DNA of 64,000 nt, from the NCBI GenBank assembly GCA_005408345.1, contig SEMN01000016.1:1736001-1800000 (forward strand), written 5' to 3'. A program made the position numbers and the translations under genes. Numbering within the stretch: position 1 is the stretch's first letter; the number at the start of each line of letters is the position of its first letter. Positions 11,606-25,600 of this stretch are shown here, piece by piece. This stretch comes from Macquaria australasica. Its lineage: Eukaryota > Chordata > Actinopteri > Centrarchiformes > Percichthyidae. The notes under the pieces were generated by a model. It had not been told where the DNA came from and ran no database searches. It saw nothing but the letters and a program-made list of their open reading frames with translations.

Positions 11606-13673
11606 TTGGTTTACACCAATTTATTACACATTGTGACCAAGTACAAAATACAGCTGAACTATGCAGTTTATTACAGACCATCGTCTGTCCTTGGGCTAGT
11701 TAAAGTGTAGTCAAGAACAGGTTTAAAAATGCACAAAAATAAGGGTTCAGTATACTTGTAAGAAGAACCAAATCTAGTTCAATAAAAAATAATCCTCCGC
11801 CAAAAAATCTAAAACAGCCTTACAAAACATTACAAAGTACACACAGAAATTACTTATTTTTCCAAAGCACTTGAAGGCAAATTACTGTGACAGGCACAAG
11901 TTACAAAAAGCCTTAAATAACTCAAGCTCAAGGATTCTCATCGCTACAACAAAATCAAATGGGAGGGAAACGAGGAGGAGAAAATAAATCAACCAAACAG
12001 ATTTCAATACAAAGCTGATGTCAATCAAATCAGAATAGTTCATAAATAGAAATTTCTCTGGTGACAGTTTAATAGCTTACTCGGGCTCAGTAGCACCGCA
12101 GTAATAATTGAATTTCATACATTGAACAATTGAGATTGGAAACAAATTTATCACACACACACGTCAGTCTAATCAATTACACATCAAAGCATTTTCTTCT
12201 GATACAATGTGACCGACCAAGTACAGTGTGAGGAGAGAGATTAGGCAAAGACCGAAGGCCACGGAGCACACACTTTCTACATCATACAAAGAGAGATATA
12301 TATATATATATATATCTATATATAATTTATTATGGACAAATTCCCCAAATAACGCACTGTGTTTTTCTATCTAATTCAAACAGAACATAAGACTTTTATC
12401 CGAGTAACAGCATGAGGTCAAAGTATCTGAAGTCGGGGAGCGTGTGCTGGCTCAGACGCCAACGAGATCTTGTTTTTGTGTAAGGGTTTTGGTTTTACAG
12501 GTCCAACACTCTTAACATATATTGATTTATTTTCCTTAGATGAAATGTACAACCACTGTTTTTTTAATCAGGAAATGAGGCTCAATGAGACGGGCCAGAT
12601 TCCAGTTTAGGTTTTAAAATCCCATCTCCCTTAGATCGATTACTCTGGATTTATTCCCAACTCTGTGGCAGCTGAGTAAACTACCACAGGCCTGCAACAT
12701 ATGAGTCACTGACTGACTTACTGAATGCATCCTTACAGCACATGGAGGAGCCGTCACAGGATTTTAACTATTTACATGAAAGGAAACGGGAGTGGGAGAC
12801 ACAAACCGCAACAGTGGCTACATTTTTTTTAATACTTGCCTCGTGTCATCTGAGCCAAACGAAGCACAGCATAGAAATCTATTGAGGTAAACAAACCAAC
12901 ATCTTACACAGGTAACATACTGAGTTCCCTGCCTTCCTGACTACTGCGACACTATGAGGCCCTACAGAGCCACAACTATGGCTAAGCTGGTGGGAACGAC
13001 TGAGGGAAAGGTCCTTTGGGTCAGTAGGTTGCATGTTCATTGTTCTTTTTGTGTGTGTGTGTGTGTGTGTTGCTGCGAGCTGCAGCAGAGGCAACAAGGA
13101 GTGCACACGCCTACACCTAATCAATGTTAAAGGTGCTTTGAATGTCTGAGGTTTGGAGACGATACATTCATACTGCGGTAGAGGCACAGCTGAGGGACAG
13201 ATAGACATCTGTAGTGGTGGTTTCAAAGTTAGCGATCTAAGGCACTCAAATGACACTATGGCACAGCTAGTTAAAATTTAAAAAAGAAGAAGAATCACAA
13301 ACACCACACACCACCACTCAAAGTTACACATCCAATAAAAAGGTACTGCACAAAGTCATTCACAGTTGCAACAAAAAACGGAAAGAAAATCAGACCTGTG
13401 TTACACCCCTGGGAGTAAAAAAAAAAAAAAAACCCAGACGTGTGAGGTTCCTGTTAGAAAGATCACCGTCCTTATGAATGCTAGTGAGGGTAGGACTGAC
13501 ACTGCTACTTTCTTCTCTATGTACATTGCACACACTGACTGCAGAAGGACGCAGTGTGCTCGGCCCAAAAGCCGCTGCGTCCCAAAGGGCCCCAAAAGCC
13601 ACTTTAGGGTCACCTTTTTAGGGAGAGATGCTGGTCCTTTGTGGCTTTCAGTCCGGCCCCGCTCGGACTTGAC
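11605..13673 (-). other. rfx2: rfx2 3'UTR
   Basis: About 2.07 kb from the stop codon to the most distal minus-strand AATAAA (11625-11620). It includes a GT dinucleotide run (13051-13070) and an AT run (about 12,297-12,315). Other TTATTT/TTTATT hexamers (for example near 12,525 and 12,650) could be earlier poly(A) sites. No other gene seen. Confidence 0.6.
11620..11625 (-). terminator. rfx2: rfx2 distal polyadenylation signal
   Basis: TTTATT on the plus strand is AATAAA on the minus strand, the last such hexamer before the fcho1 3' end. The predicted cut (10-30 bases beyond, near 11,600) overlaps the predicted fcho1 cut. Confidence 0.55.
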
Positions 13674-16600
13674 TCACATCTCCTGCAGAGGGTGGCTCAT
13701 CTCAATCCTCTCTCTCTTTACAGCTGGTTCAGTAGGCCCTCTGGACGCATCAGCATCACTGCCCAGGTCACTCATCTCATCAGAGAAGGACGCATCTAGA
13801 GGCACAGGGAGAGTTGAAATAGTTTAGTTTAATATCAGCTGTGACCCTAAAAGCAAACAGGCTGCAGAGAATGTGGGACAACAGGAGCAAAAGGACAAAT
13901 ACAGCTGGGTTTAAAGTTTAAATATAAAAAGGTCAAAATAAGGATTTTACATAAAGAATCTTAATAGCAACTCCATTCCAAACAGTGTTTCTCTGTTTTT
14001 TCTTATTGTCAACAAATCCCATGAAAACACCAAAGTCACTAACTAATTTGTCTCTCAATACTGTCCGACTTCTCCACCCCGTCTGTGCCTCTCAGCCCCG
14101 AGCCCTTTGGTTCCTACTGACCACATAAGTCTTTAACCCATTAATGGTCCCACCCACAGCGCCTTTGGGCACTTGCAGCAAATCTTTCTTTTCTTTCAAC
14201 TGAGCACATTTGGTTTTGTTTTGTTTGTTTTTTTAAATATGAGCCCCTTCCAAACAGTAGAGATGTCCAATTACAGTAAAAATAGACGAATGATTTTTTT
14301 CTCCATTAAAGTAAAATAAATTATGTATAAATAAAAATTTGTATAACCAGATCAGCCACCAGAACAACAGTTTTTTTGGAGCGATGGATCCTCTTTTTGT
14401 GGTTTTCTACAAACTATCGCTAACTTGTTTTTTTGAGTGCGTTTCCTATATACTTCAATCTAGTCACACCCTTCGGGCCGGAGTTGCACTGCCCCTAGTG
14501 ATCAGAGTGAAGTTGTCAATGTCCGCAACTGTTATTGAGCTTAAGTTTGGCTTTGTTGAACCATTATTACCAATATTGTCAGTATCAGCCTGTTTCTTAC
14601 CAGACATTTCTATTGGGAGAGCATGTTTCTGAAAAATGAATACAAAGTGATCAGGCTTTTGGGGGGTTATTAATTTACATAATTCTGTTCCTCTTGAACT
14701 AAATCAAAAAGTATGTAATAAATATGAAAACTTCAAAGCTAGGAATTTCAAGAGCTCAGGAATTCCATTAAACAGCTGGACACTTTATTTGTTTTTAGCA
14801 AATGTTACTTACTTTCCAGCAGCAGGACGGTGTTTGTGGGATCGACTCAATAACTACAGTGCTCGTGTTCATCATAATGAAAGTTTGTGTCAGCCAGTGC
14901 AACGTTGTGGCTCAGTGATGCGTTTTGTTTTTTCTTAGTTTTTGGACAACAATAAGATATGAGGCATTGGCTACAAAGACGATACTTGTTAGAAAGATTT
15001 ATTAGGACTTAATGTGCTTGAGGCCACACATGGGGTAGAGAAGTTGGAAAGTTTTGAGAAATGAACTAACGCAGGGTTGGTTTTTGTCTTTTAGGGTTTT
15101 TTTTTTTGGAGAATATCACCAGACTGATCCTTTAACATGTTCTTAAGAAAACCCAGAGCCAGTTAATTAGGACATAACCAGACTAATATCAAAACTAGCA
15201 CTGTAAATAATAAAGGCTCACCTTTTTCCATGAGTGATGGCATCATAGAGCTCAGGTCACTGAACTGTGATTCAAGACATGAGAGAGCATTAGTCAACAA
15301 AACAACATCATTGTCATTAAAGTGTTTTGAGCAGTTTCAAGTATCTCCTTTCTTACCTCTCCCATGACAGCAATAGGAGTTTCTCCGGTGGCCTGAGCCA
15401 CACGGTGTTCCACCAGGTAAAACATGTACTCATCATACAGCAGGCGAATCAGGTGGAAAGAGCCAAAACTGGCTGCACTACGCAGGGTCAGGTCTCTGAT
15501 CACCATGGAGCTACAGGAAGAAGAGAGAGACAAAAAATAGATAATTTATAAAATGCTGTTTGGAGACAGTGTCATACAGCTTCACCACCACAGAAAGATT
15601 TTAAGGCAAGTGTACACAGCCTTGTTGTTCCCTCCTCGTACCTGTAGAAGGACCATTTGAGCAGGAACTGGCGTGCAGCTTTGGGGAAGCTGGGGCTGCC
15701 CTGGTGAGGCTTCAGGACCTGAGAGACCACATTGTCGAGCCAGGTAGCCCACTGGTCCAGAGAGCTCTGCTGTTGCAGGGTGACCTTAAAGTCCTGCTCC
15801 AGACGCTGAACCACGCTCTCGTCACACTGACACACCCATGACGCCTGCTCCTGTTAAACACAACAAACACACCCAACCACATTAAGCGAGAAAACCACAT
15901 CACACAGCGAGAGACGGGAAGCTCAGAGAGAGTCGACACAAACAGCCTGCGCCTTGTGCAACATGACATCTGACATTTTAGCGTGAAGTCTTGACGGTAA
16001 ATAAGTGGGGAAGCTGTCAGACACGTTTACCTGGACGTTAGCAAAGTCCACCCGGTTAAGGTCAGAGAGCATCTGGTTGATCTGGGAGGTGTTCTGAAGG
16101 ACGGCGCGGGCTGCCTGGGCCAGGTGGTTCAGACTGGTGTAACGTCTCAGTGTCTGGGCAAACGCACTGACCACCGCCACCTACACCATGGAGACAGAAC
16201 CAGAGAACCCATGACAGAGCCTGAAATTTTATGTCAGTCAATGTTTTTATGTTTCATTATTATAACCAAATGATGTCAGACAGGAATGCAACCAGTTTGG
16301 GTTTCTAGGGCTTTCTGTGCTTCTGGCAAGTTTCCTGTGTGACTGAATAAATGCACAAGATTTACTCACATTCCAGTCACCAAGACCGCCTCTGGAGAAA
16401 TTTACCAAAATGAACACGGTGTAAATATGATACATTTTCAGTGGAATTCCTGCTTTATCTTGCATCAACATAAACATGAATAATCTTTAATGCATAGATC
16501 CAATCATTAAGGTCACTGAAGAGGTGGCAGGGATTGTGCATAGTAACATATGACATGAAATGATTGCAGGTAACTGAAAAGGCTGGAGATGTGAGGAAAT

Positions 16601-19600
16601 GTGATATATTTAATGCTCTGCATGCTATAAGCACACTAGAAACATATTTTATGTGTGAAAACAATCCAGATAACAGCTGGTGAAAAGGAGATCAGAGGTT
16701 TTCTTGTTACCTTGGTGCGGACAATCTCTTGAGGAAAATTGGTCATGGCGTTAGTCAGCCAGCCCTCCAGACTCTTTGCAAAGTTACGGATGGCCTGAGT
16801 GAGGGTGCCTGAAGAAACAGAACAGCCTGGATTAAGAACTGACTTTACTACATTAAACAATGCATAAAGCTTAAAAAAGTAGTTCTGGAACAGAATAAAC
16901 AGCAAATTCCCATAAATGTTGGATGTGGTGTAATACTGGGACACTGAGAATTAGATTTTGCTGTATTGGTATTACTTCATCAGTGTGTGTTTCTTAAAGT
17001 GATGAGTTTGGGGACCACATGCACCAAGTTGTGATTTTAAAGTTTAACCCTGCTTCATAGTATTTTATTAAAATCATAATAAATAAAAAATATCAGTAGT
17101 ACTCACTGGGAACAGGACGCAGCACATCGGGGATGAGGATCTCTACTAGAGCCTGGTAGAGGATGTGGTCACAGCTCCTCATCCATAGTCTGATTGGTTC
17201 ATATTTGCACAGAGCCACCAGCTTCTCGGTGGGGATCACACCTTCCAGGTCATCATCACTACACACAGACAGGAGGAAAAAAATACATGCACCCAAATTG
17301 TAAATACTGCCATCTTTCAATTTAACTCCGCAGTAAAAAGGTTTTTTGACTGGACATACTGCTAAAATAGAAGATTAAATTTAGCTCATACATGACACTT
17401 AATGTAAAAGTATAAGTAGTAGCTTTCTTTTCAACACTGAAGCTTTAGCTCTTCCTGTATACTGTATGTGATCTGACCTGCTGGGGATGGTGGTATTTCC
17501 GTCACTAGATGGCGGTGTTGAATACCAAAAGGTCTGCCAGAGTTTCTCAATGTAGTGGAACTGGAGGTTCATCACCACATCCAAAGTAGCCTGCAGGAGA
17601 GCAGCGAGGGAGGGGAATGAGGGGGAGGGGGAGGGAGGGAAGAGAGGAGGGAAAAGAGAGGGAGGGAGGAAGGGGGGACAAAACATACAGAGCTGAGCCA
17701 TGGCAACCAGACACACAACAAAGTTTCTACAGGCAGGCAGGCAGGCAGGCAGGCAGCCTCTCGCTCACTCCGGGCCCTCCTGGTTAGACAATGAGCCAGC
17801 TCAAACACAGCTCCCTGCACATTAATCATCAGGAGGATCCTAAAGGCCACGTTTAGGCTTCATCTGGAGTTTTTTTTTTTTTAGATGATTTCACTCAGTT
17901 TTTTTTAAAATCTCAGTTGCCTTTGTGAAACAGATTAGTCTCGTAGATTTATGCATGCATTTTCCTCCTTTTAGTAGCGCTGACCTGAACTAACCCATGT
18001 GACTTCCTCTTTCCTGTTCATATGTATAAGGCTCTTAGAAAGCAGAGTATACTGCACACAAGTGAACACTGCAAGAGCGCAAAAGGAAGCAGAGGCAAGT
18101 TAGTGCCTCTGCTTCCTTTTCTCCAAAACAACAGCTTCAGGGCTTGGTCAGAGAAGAAGCCATAACCTGGTTCTAAAAAGAGGGTGAACTCTAAACCTCG
18201 ACACACATTATGAAAGTAAAACAGAAAAACCAGCGCTGTAGTCGTTGAGGACATTCACCAGAGGAAACGTCAGCCTGACTCCACATGAGGCAGAGGTCAA
18301 ACTCTTTTGTTTTTGGTCTCAAACAGTTCAGTATATCTCTGCATTGAGTGTATGATTCCCACCGTGCCCGGAGATTCTCTTCTTTCTCTATCTGGCAGGA
18401 CATGCACTTGCCGCTGGATCTTGTTACACAGCAGTGTAGGGCTTCAATCACATGATATGTTTTTGCTTCCTCTCCAGCCGTTGCCATGGCAACCTTGTTT
18501 ACGGTTGCCCCAAGCAACAGGTCAAACACAGAACTCCAAAACAAAAAGGAGAATTCCCCATCCCCTCTAAACAAGAGCGTTTTTGCCTCCACAGTTTTTC
18601 ACCACACAGGAAAAACAAAAAAAAAAATTTTTAAAGTGTGGAGGAGAAATAACACATGTTCACATGCACGGTCACAGACAGACAAGCAGCCTGCGGCAGA
18701 TTCCCAAATCTTAACCCCTTACATCTGTGCACACACACGACAAATACTGCGGTTAAAAACACCTAATCATTTCTGCTTAAACATTAATTTAATGGCACAG
18801 CTGATACCAGAATATTTAGCTGTTGTTACCATGACATTAATAAATAGATGCCCAACAGTGGATACAAATCTGTTAACAGCACTGCTCAAAAAAAAGAGAG
18901 ACTAATTTAACGGCATGAAAGTAAGAAATAAGATTGTTTTATGTTTAAGCCAAGTTGTTACCTTTATTTGTGCTGTAACTTTAAATGATGTCAATAAAAG
19001 TTTGGCTAATGTGTTAACAGGTCGCTGTTGGCTCACAAAAAAAAGGGGAAACAAAGTGAAATGCATAAACATTAAACACACAGAGGCAATGAGAGCTGTG
19101 AGAGTGACAGAAATGCGCTGGCAGACAAAGACAGGAGCCCATGTGCCTGTCCACAGACAAGGCAACACAAAGGCCCAAGGGGAGGCCACCACAAAGACAC
19201 CAAGATGTCCACCCAGCGCGCTGAAAGGTTAATTGGCATGTCTTGAAAGCTGCACAGAGATGAAAAGACGGCTGGAACAAAGGGAGCGTGGTGAGACTGG
19301 ACAAGGGGAGGGCAGGGATAATATGATAAAGCCAGAGCTCCGCTGCTTTAATCACAGCCTCTCTCCTGCCTGTAAAGCCCCCAAATTTTAATGCTGAATA
19401 TTATTTTGACTTATCTCATTGCCAATGCGTTTCATCCCGAAAGGTTATTCTTCTGCCTACTCAAATTCATTGTCCTACCAAGAGATGAACTATGATCTGC
19501 AACTTGTGAAATATCATTACGCAATACACCATTCCTCCATAGGTCTTTCTTCATACATTTTCCTAATTTAGTTCTTCATAGATTTGAAGCTGGACACCTG

Positions 19601-22600
19601 TTGACTGCTGTAGTTTGCTTTCATTGTGCCTCCTGTTTCAGGATGTGTAATCTGCCCTTATTAAACCAATTCACCCTAAGGCTAATATAATTCTATATTT
19701 TTCTTATAGTCAAGAAATCCCACGAAAAAGTCCAAAACCAACCATGTTTTAGTCTGTCGCTCAATACTTTTTGAGCGACAGACTACTTTCATTTTCTTTT
19801 TTTACATGTCTGTGGCACTCAGCCCAGAACTCATTTGTCCCAACTCAAAGTAAATCTTTAAAAATCTATCACAAATATCTAGTTTGATTTTTTTTTAAAA
19901 AGGTGCTTGAATCTTAAAAGAGTACTTGACTGATTTTGCATCGCACTCCCATAACGTCAACCTCTACCTGTGAGAGCGAGGGAACAGAAAGCAGTGTGTG
20001 GTGTAATCAGGGATGAGCTCTGCTGCAAGTCTGAATATGAGGAACTGCAAAGTGAGGAGCAAGCCACTGCTCAAAATTTAAGTACTTGTTTAAACTTTCC
20101 TAGTGTGAAAGGTGTAAAAAGAAAAAAAAAAAGAGCAGTGCTGTGATATCACGTACCTCGCAGTGGTCTCTGTAGAGTGTCTGCAGCTTCTTGATATCAT
20201 TCATGTTGATGCGCTCAGGCAGAGGCTGGGTGCCCAAGTCAGGAGAGGGAAATGGAGGCAAGGTGTGGGACGTATCTGCATAAAGCAAAAATGTAGACAG
20301 GTGTCACTCATTTCACTCAAACAGACACACATACAAAAGCTCATGGATTCTGGAGACAGAAACTATATGAGAACTATAAAGGGTAGATCATACAGTGTCA
20401 AAACAGAAACACATATCCTATAATCATCTCAACGATTTGACCAATCTTACAGTTATTACGTGTGTTTATGTTGTATGTGAGTAAAGCCAACATGTGGCGG
20501 TAGCTGTGCCAAATAGGATTCCACTCTGTGATTTAATTGTGGGAGAAAATCTAGTACTGTTATGAAAGATGGGATCAGAAAAAAATCAGAACAAAGAAGT
20601 AGATGTCAAACATTTGTTGACACTCGGTTGTCGTGGCAGCGACCAGCTTCTGTCCTTACCTATGTACTGCTGGTGGTGTTGGCTCTGAGCAGCCACGGAC
20701 TGCTCTGGAGTGCTGTTACAGTGCTGAGAGCTCCCACACAGGCTGTCAGACATACCGTCCACCTTCTGTAGAGGTTTGAACCTAGACAGACAGTAGAGGA
20801 CAGGACATGTGTGTTAGCTGGGTTCTGAAGGACTAGGAAGGAAGGCAGTAAGAAAGAACGTGTCATTGAGGGCTGGGATTGTGCAGGTTTTCATTCCAGT
20901 GAAAAACCACAGAGATAACTCCCAGGTAAGCACACCTTCAACCAAAGCAGGACTAATTAGTGAAATACCAGGGGTGTGTTTAAAAGGACAACAACATTTG
21001 CAAACAACATTTTTCTGGTTTACTGATATGACTTCCCATCGGTGCAAAATGTTTTGCCTTTGAGATTTGTTTGCCTCAGTTTGGTGGGTGTGTCTGGGGT
21101 GAAAACCAATGCACACACAGTGAGAACAGAGCAGTGACCTACATACACACAGACACACTACAGTGATCCTAAATACTATCAATGTTGTGCATTTTGCCTT
21201 ACCATTAAAGACTAACTTAAAACCAGGCTGAAAAGCAGTGTTCCTCTGTCCTCTCTAATTGAAGGTTTCAAGTCTGTTTCACCTCTGATAAGGTGTGGTC
21301 ACAAGTTGTACTTGTAGCCACACCCAACAGTGATGTCATGGTGTACTGACACACCCGTGAGTACACTTCTACATCACTGCAAAAAGGTGAGAAGTTAAAC
21401 CACTGAAATAAGATTTTCAGAGGTGTTAAGATACTCTTTAAACACATTCAAACCTTCACTACCAATGTTCTATGAGAATTATTACTATACTTATTATTAA
21501 AAAATGTCATAAAGAAATGCACTTGTTAATGTTCCCATTAAAAAAAAAAAAACACAGTACATTGTGGTAGCACTGAAAGCATCCCTGTTCTAATGATTGG
21601 TTACATGACTGATGAAGATGGGTGAGGAAAAAACATAGGCAACCATGAAAGAAAGTGAAAAGGGCAAGGAAAAGAGGCCAAGAACTTACAGGAGGAAAAG
21701 GGAAGGAGATATCAGAGAAGACAAAAGATAAAGCACAGCAAGCAGCAGAGGATGGGTGATGACAGTGAGGCAGGACACAAGGCAAATGTCATCAACAGTA
21801 AAATTTGATTAACACATGATCTTCATTCAAAAAACATCTTAAACAAATTGTTGCCAAACGAAAAAATAACCAACAAAATGGCATAGGATGAATGGAAACT
21901 TGCTGAAAGTCGTGACAAATGTGACAGCGAGCAAGACAAACGGAAAGGAAAGGGAAGGAGAAAGGTAAAAATGGCAGACGTGGAGAGAGTGCTGACCTCT
22001 GTTTCTGGTGGACAGGCTGCTGTCTCATGGCCATGTACTGGGTGTCTTCCTGCAGCCGGTTGAGCGGTGAGTCTGGCTTCACCCGGATGCCATAGTAATG
22101 ATACTTAGAGTTGCCTCTGGTAGATTCAGTGAGAGAAAAGCCAGAAACCAGTGAGGACGAGAAGACTGTGCCATCAGTGTAATCACTATCATTATCCTCT
22201 TCCATCAGCAAGTCTCCAATGCCTATAAGCATCATCATACTCGTCACATCTATAATGGTTACATGATTACTGTTATCAGCATCTTCAGCATGGGCAACAA
22301 CCTCTTCCTGTTTGTACCTGGTGCCAAGGCGGCGGGTCCTCAGGCCCATGAAGACCGAGCGGATGAGCTTGCCGAAGGAGGCTGCGTTGACCGGATCCAG
22401 TTTCTGTTCCTGACAATGCCGCAGGTAATGGTTATACAGGGAGCACCGGGGCAAGCTCACTCCCTCCGCTGTCTCATAGTTGTCCAGCAGCCACTGCAGC
22501 TAAAAACACACAGAGGAAGACACAGTTGCACAATCAGTGAGCGCCAGTGGATAAACTCTGCTCTGTGATAGTCACCTGGCCAGAAATGAAGAGGAGCAGT

Positions 22601-25600
22601 GCATCTTATTATCACATCAAAAGACAGGTAACACACACCACACACACACACAACACATAACCACCTACTTTACGAGGTTAAAACACCAAAGAGACCACTG
22701 CGCTCCTGCTGTGGCTACACTTAGGCCTTTATATTCTTGACTGAAGCAGTAAGTGACTACAGCATAAGGAATGGCTGATTGAGTGAACACTCAAACATCT
22801 GAAGTGCTGTTTATTCTATCAGACAAATCTCCAAGACAGTCAATATTAGGGAGGACACAGTCTGTAACAGCGCAATCATAAAGAATTTGCATAAAAAGCT
22901 CAACTTACAAATTTGCAAAGCAGATTTAAAGCAGATACTTCAAATGCTATTCATACAAATGATGTGGAGATTGTGAGATGGCAGCTGAGGTTAAGAGTTG
23001 GAATGTAGGGAAACACAAATCACCATCAAATTTCCCATGTGAGGAAAAGTCTGGATAGAAATAGAAATACTACATGAATCTTATTTAGATTTCATTATAA
23101 TTGAGTGACAGCCTCCCAACAAGAGGAAAGTTATAGTGCAATAAAGTTTTGAGTGCATGTCTTGGTGTACTTAGAAGTGAAATGAACAAAAATCTAATCA
23201 ATTCATGCAGAGTATTAAGAAATATACACAAGATGCATTCTTAAGCAAAAAAGTGATAGCAAATGCAAGTTCAGATCAAGGACGAAACCTAATTGAGACA
23301 ATTATGCGTGTCAGTGGGACAGTGCAGAGGGTAAGTAAAGCTAGCAGTAGGTAGTGTGTTCAACTTGGAAGAAAAAAAGTGGAACACACTAAGGTTCAGC
23401 TTTTGTTTTTGTTTTGTTTTTTTCATTTTCTCTCATGTCCTTTTCAAAGAAAGTTCCTGGTTGACTTACATGGCTGTTGAGCAGGCTGCTTTTGTGACTT
23501 GCAATTCCTTCAGACTTTTGGAGGTTTTCAATCGCCATTTCAAGCTAAAGAAAGAAGAAGCGTGCAAAAAAACAAAGGGGGAAAAAAAGTGGACACAGGA
23601 GAGGGAGGAGGCAGGAGAGTGAGAGAGATAGAAAAAGAGAAGGAGACAGAAATAAGCAGGGGTATAAAAAAAAAAATACACACACAAAAAAGAAAACAAC
23701 AGATAAAAGGAAATAAGACTGTTAGCAAGCAGCCAGATCTCTGCATTTCCATTAAAATCAGTCAGTGTTGCAGCCAAATCCATTATTGGCTGACAAAAGC
23801 ATGCAAATCAAGGGACTCATAGGGTTAAGCTGCTCAGTGAAGGTTTGCGGTCAGACACTCTAATGTATGCAAATAGGAACCACAAACAGGGGCACAGGTC
23901 ACGTCAAGTTTGGGGACACAAGGTCAACAATGCCTACCTCCCACCCCGCCCCATCTCCAAAATGTATCAAACAATATAGCTCAGAAATAATATTTGAAAA
24001 ACTAAAATCCACATTGAGTTGTAACTACGACATAAGCACGAGTGTCATGGTATAAAATACACTGGCATATTTATTATAGTTTTTGGACAACAAAAAACAA
24101 TGGGAGTCCAACTGGCAGGCAAAGTGTATGACAAAACCAGGGACATTCTGTTGAGCTGTAGAAGAAAATCAAGTAAAAAAAAAAAGATATGTGGTATTGC
24201 AGCCAAACTGGAGACACAGAAGAAAAGGAAAAAGAGGCAGGCAGCGTTCCAAGCCTTAAGAAGGCTCCCGAGGGCTCATGGCCAAATGGTAATGAGCCCC
24301 AGGGGTTGCTTTGTTTCACAGGGCGCTCAAGTGCCTGTGAAAACCTCTGAAACAAGGCAGCGCTGAATTATTTAAGACAGTGTCCCGATTCTACAGGCTC
24401 TCTGCCCTGTACTGCTCTGCTCTCTGTGTGTTACTGCAGAGCCGGGAGGCCCCAACTCAGGTTGCTGTAAACCCTGTGCGTCTCTCCCTGCCTTTCAGGC
24501 TTGTCCGGGAGCCTGGCCAGTCTGGACACAGGCTCAGGTGGCAGTGGTGACAGTTAGCACCAGTGTTCATCTCATCACACCATATGGCAGCGGGGATCTC
24601 TGCTCAGTAAGCCATGTTGTACTAAGAGTTAGAAGTAATAACTTAAAGACTGTTGCAGGAATTAAATGAGTTAGCATTTTTGCACTTCTGGTTCCCTCGT
24701 CTCAAAGTCAATGGGTTTCTGAATGGTTTTTTGGTCAGACACCTGAAATAAGGTCTGTGGTTAGCACAAGATTAAGAGATTTTCACGTTTTGTTCTGCGA
24801 CATAAAATACGTCATTAAATATCCCACTTGTACATTTTGAAGCTTTTACGTGTCTTAAAAAAGGTGGTTGCTAACAAGTGGCTAAATGAGACTACAGAGG
24901 TTGTTAGGAACATTAAAAGTAATCACGGCGAACACAAAAATTCATCTACTCACTCGTCCGCCTTTACAGCCGCGTTGTGTTTGTACTCACACTCTTGCAA
25001 ACTGTTCTAACTTAAACTTTCCAAAAGGCTTTTTGGAGAAGAGGTAAGCGAGCAAATTCAAATTCAAGTTGGAAGCTTAGTGGTGGTGACGCTGAAGTCA
25101 TGCGACCGTGGTGTAGTTCGTTTATAGCCTAACGTCAGCTTTTTAATTCTGGCAATTGCATTTGCGCTTCAAAAATCATAAAGGTGGTGTTCATTTGTGA
25201 AGATTATTTTGCTGAACAAAACGTGCGTGTAAAACGTTTAAGTATCATAAACTTTTGTTTGCCACAGAGCTTATTTTCTGCAATAATCCCCCAAAAAAAT
25301 CCAATGGAAAAATCCCCTTGGCTTTTTGTCGAGGGAACCAGGGCGATGCTAACTTCCGGGTTGGCCTACAAAAATACATCATCCCTGCAGCACTCTATTT
25401 ACGTTCTTTAGAGAATAAAAACTATAATTTAGCCACATAGCAGGTGAGAAAAGACAATCCCCCAAGTATATTCTGTCAGTCATTCGGTCTTTGGTGGGTG
25501 TAAACCTCTGATTTACAGTTTGTTTGTTTTGCAGGCTCATTAATCCCATTCTATTGGAAAAAGAGCTTCAGAGTACCACAGAAACATTGGTATGGTTCAT

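Larger units (their letters stand above)
17591..20156 (-). other. rfx2: rfx2 intron with X-box pair
   Basis: A 2.6-kb intron between the RDHCE and ATLDVVMN exons. From the acceptor outward it holds a G/A-rich (plus strand) polypyrimidine tract (17,600-17,680), a GGCA repeat (17,731-17,757), X-box motifs (17,694-17,707 and 18,480-18,518) and repeat family F (19,695-19,870). No coding evidence. Confidence 0.65.

Noticed and set aside
14339..14632. 97-codon plus-strand frame within the last rfx2 intron
   Set aside because: No family features, A/T-rich codons, and antisense to an intron.
21792..22460. 222-codon minus-strand frame spanning two rfx2 exons
   Set aside because: It reads through the 201-bp intron inside the DNA-binding domain; consensus splice sites and RFX conservation show the intron is removed.
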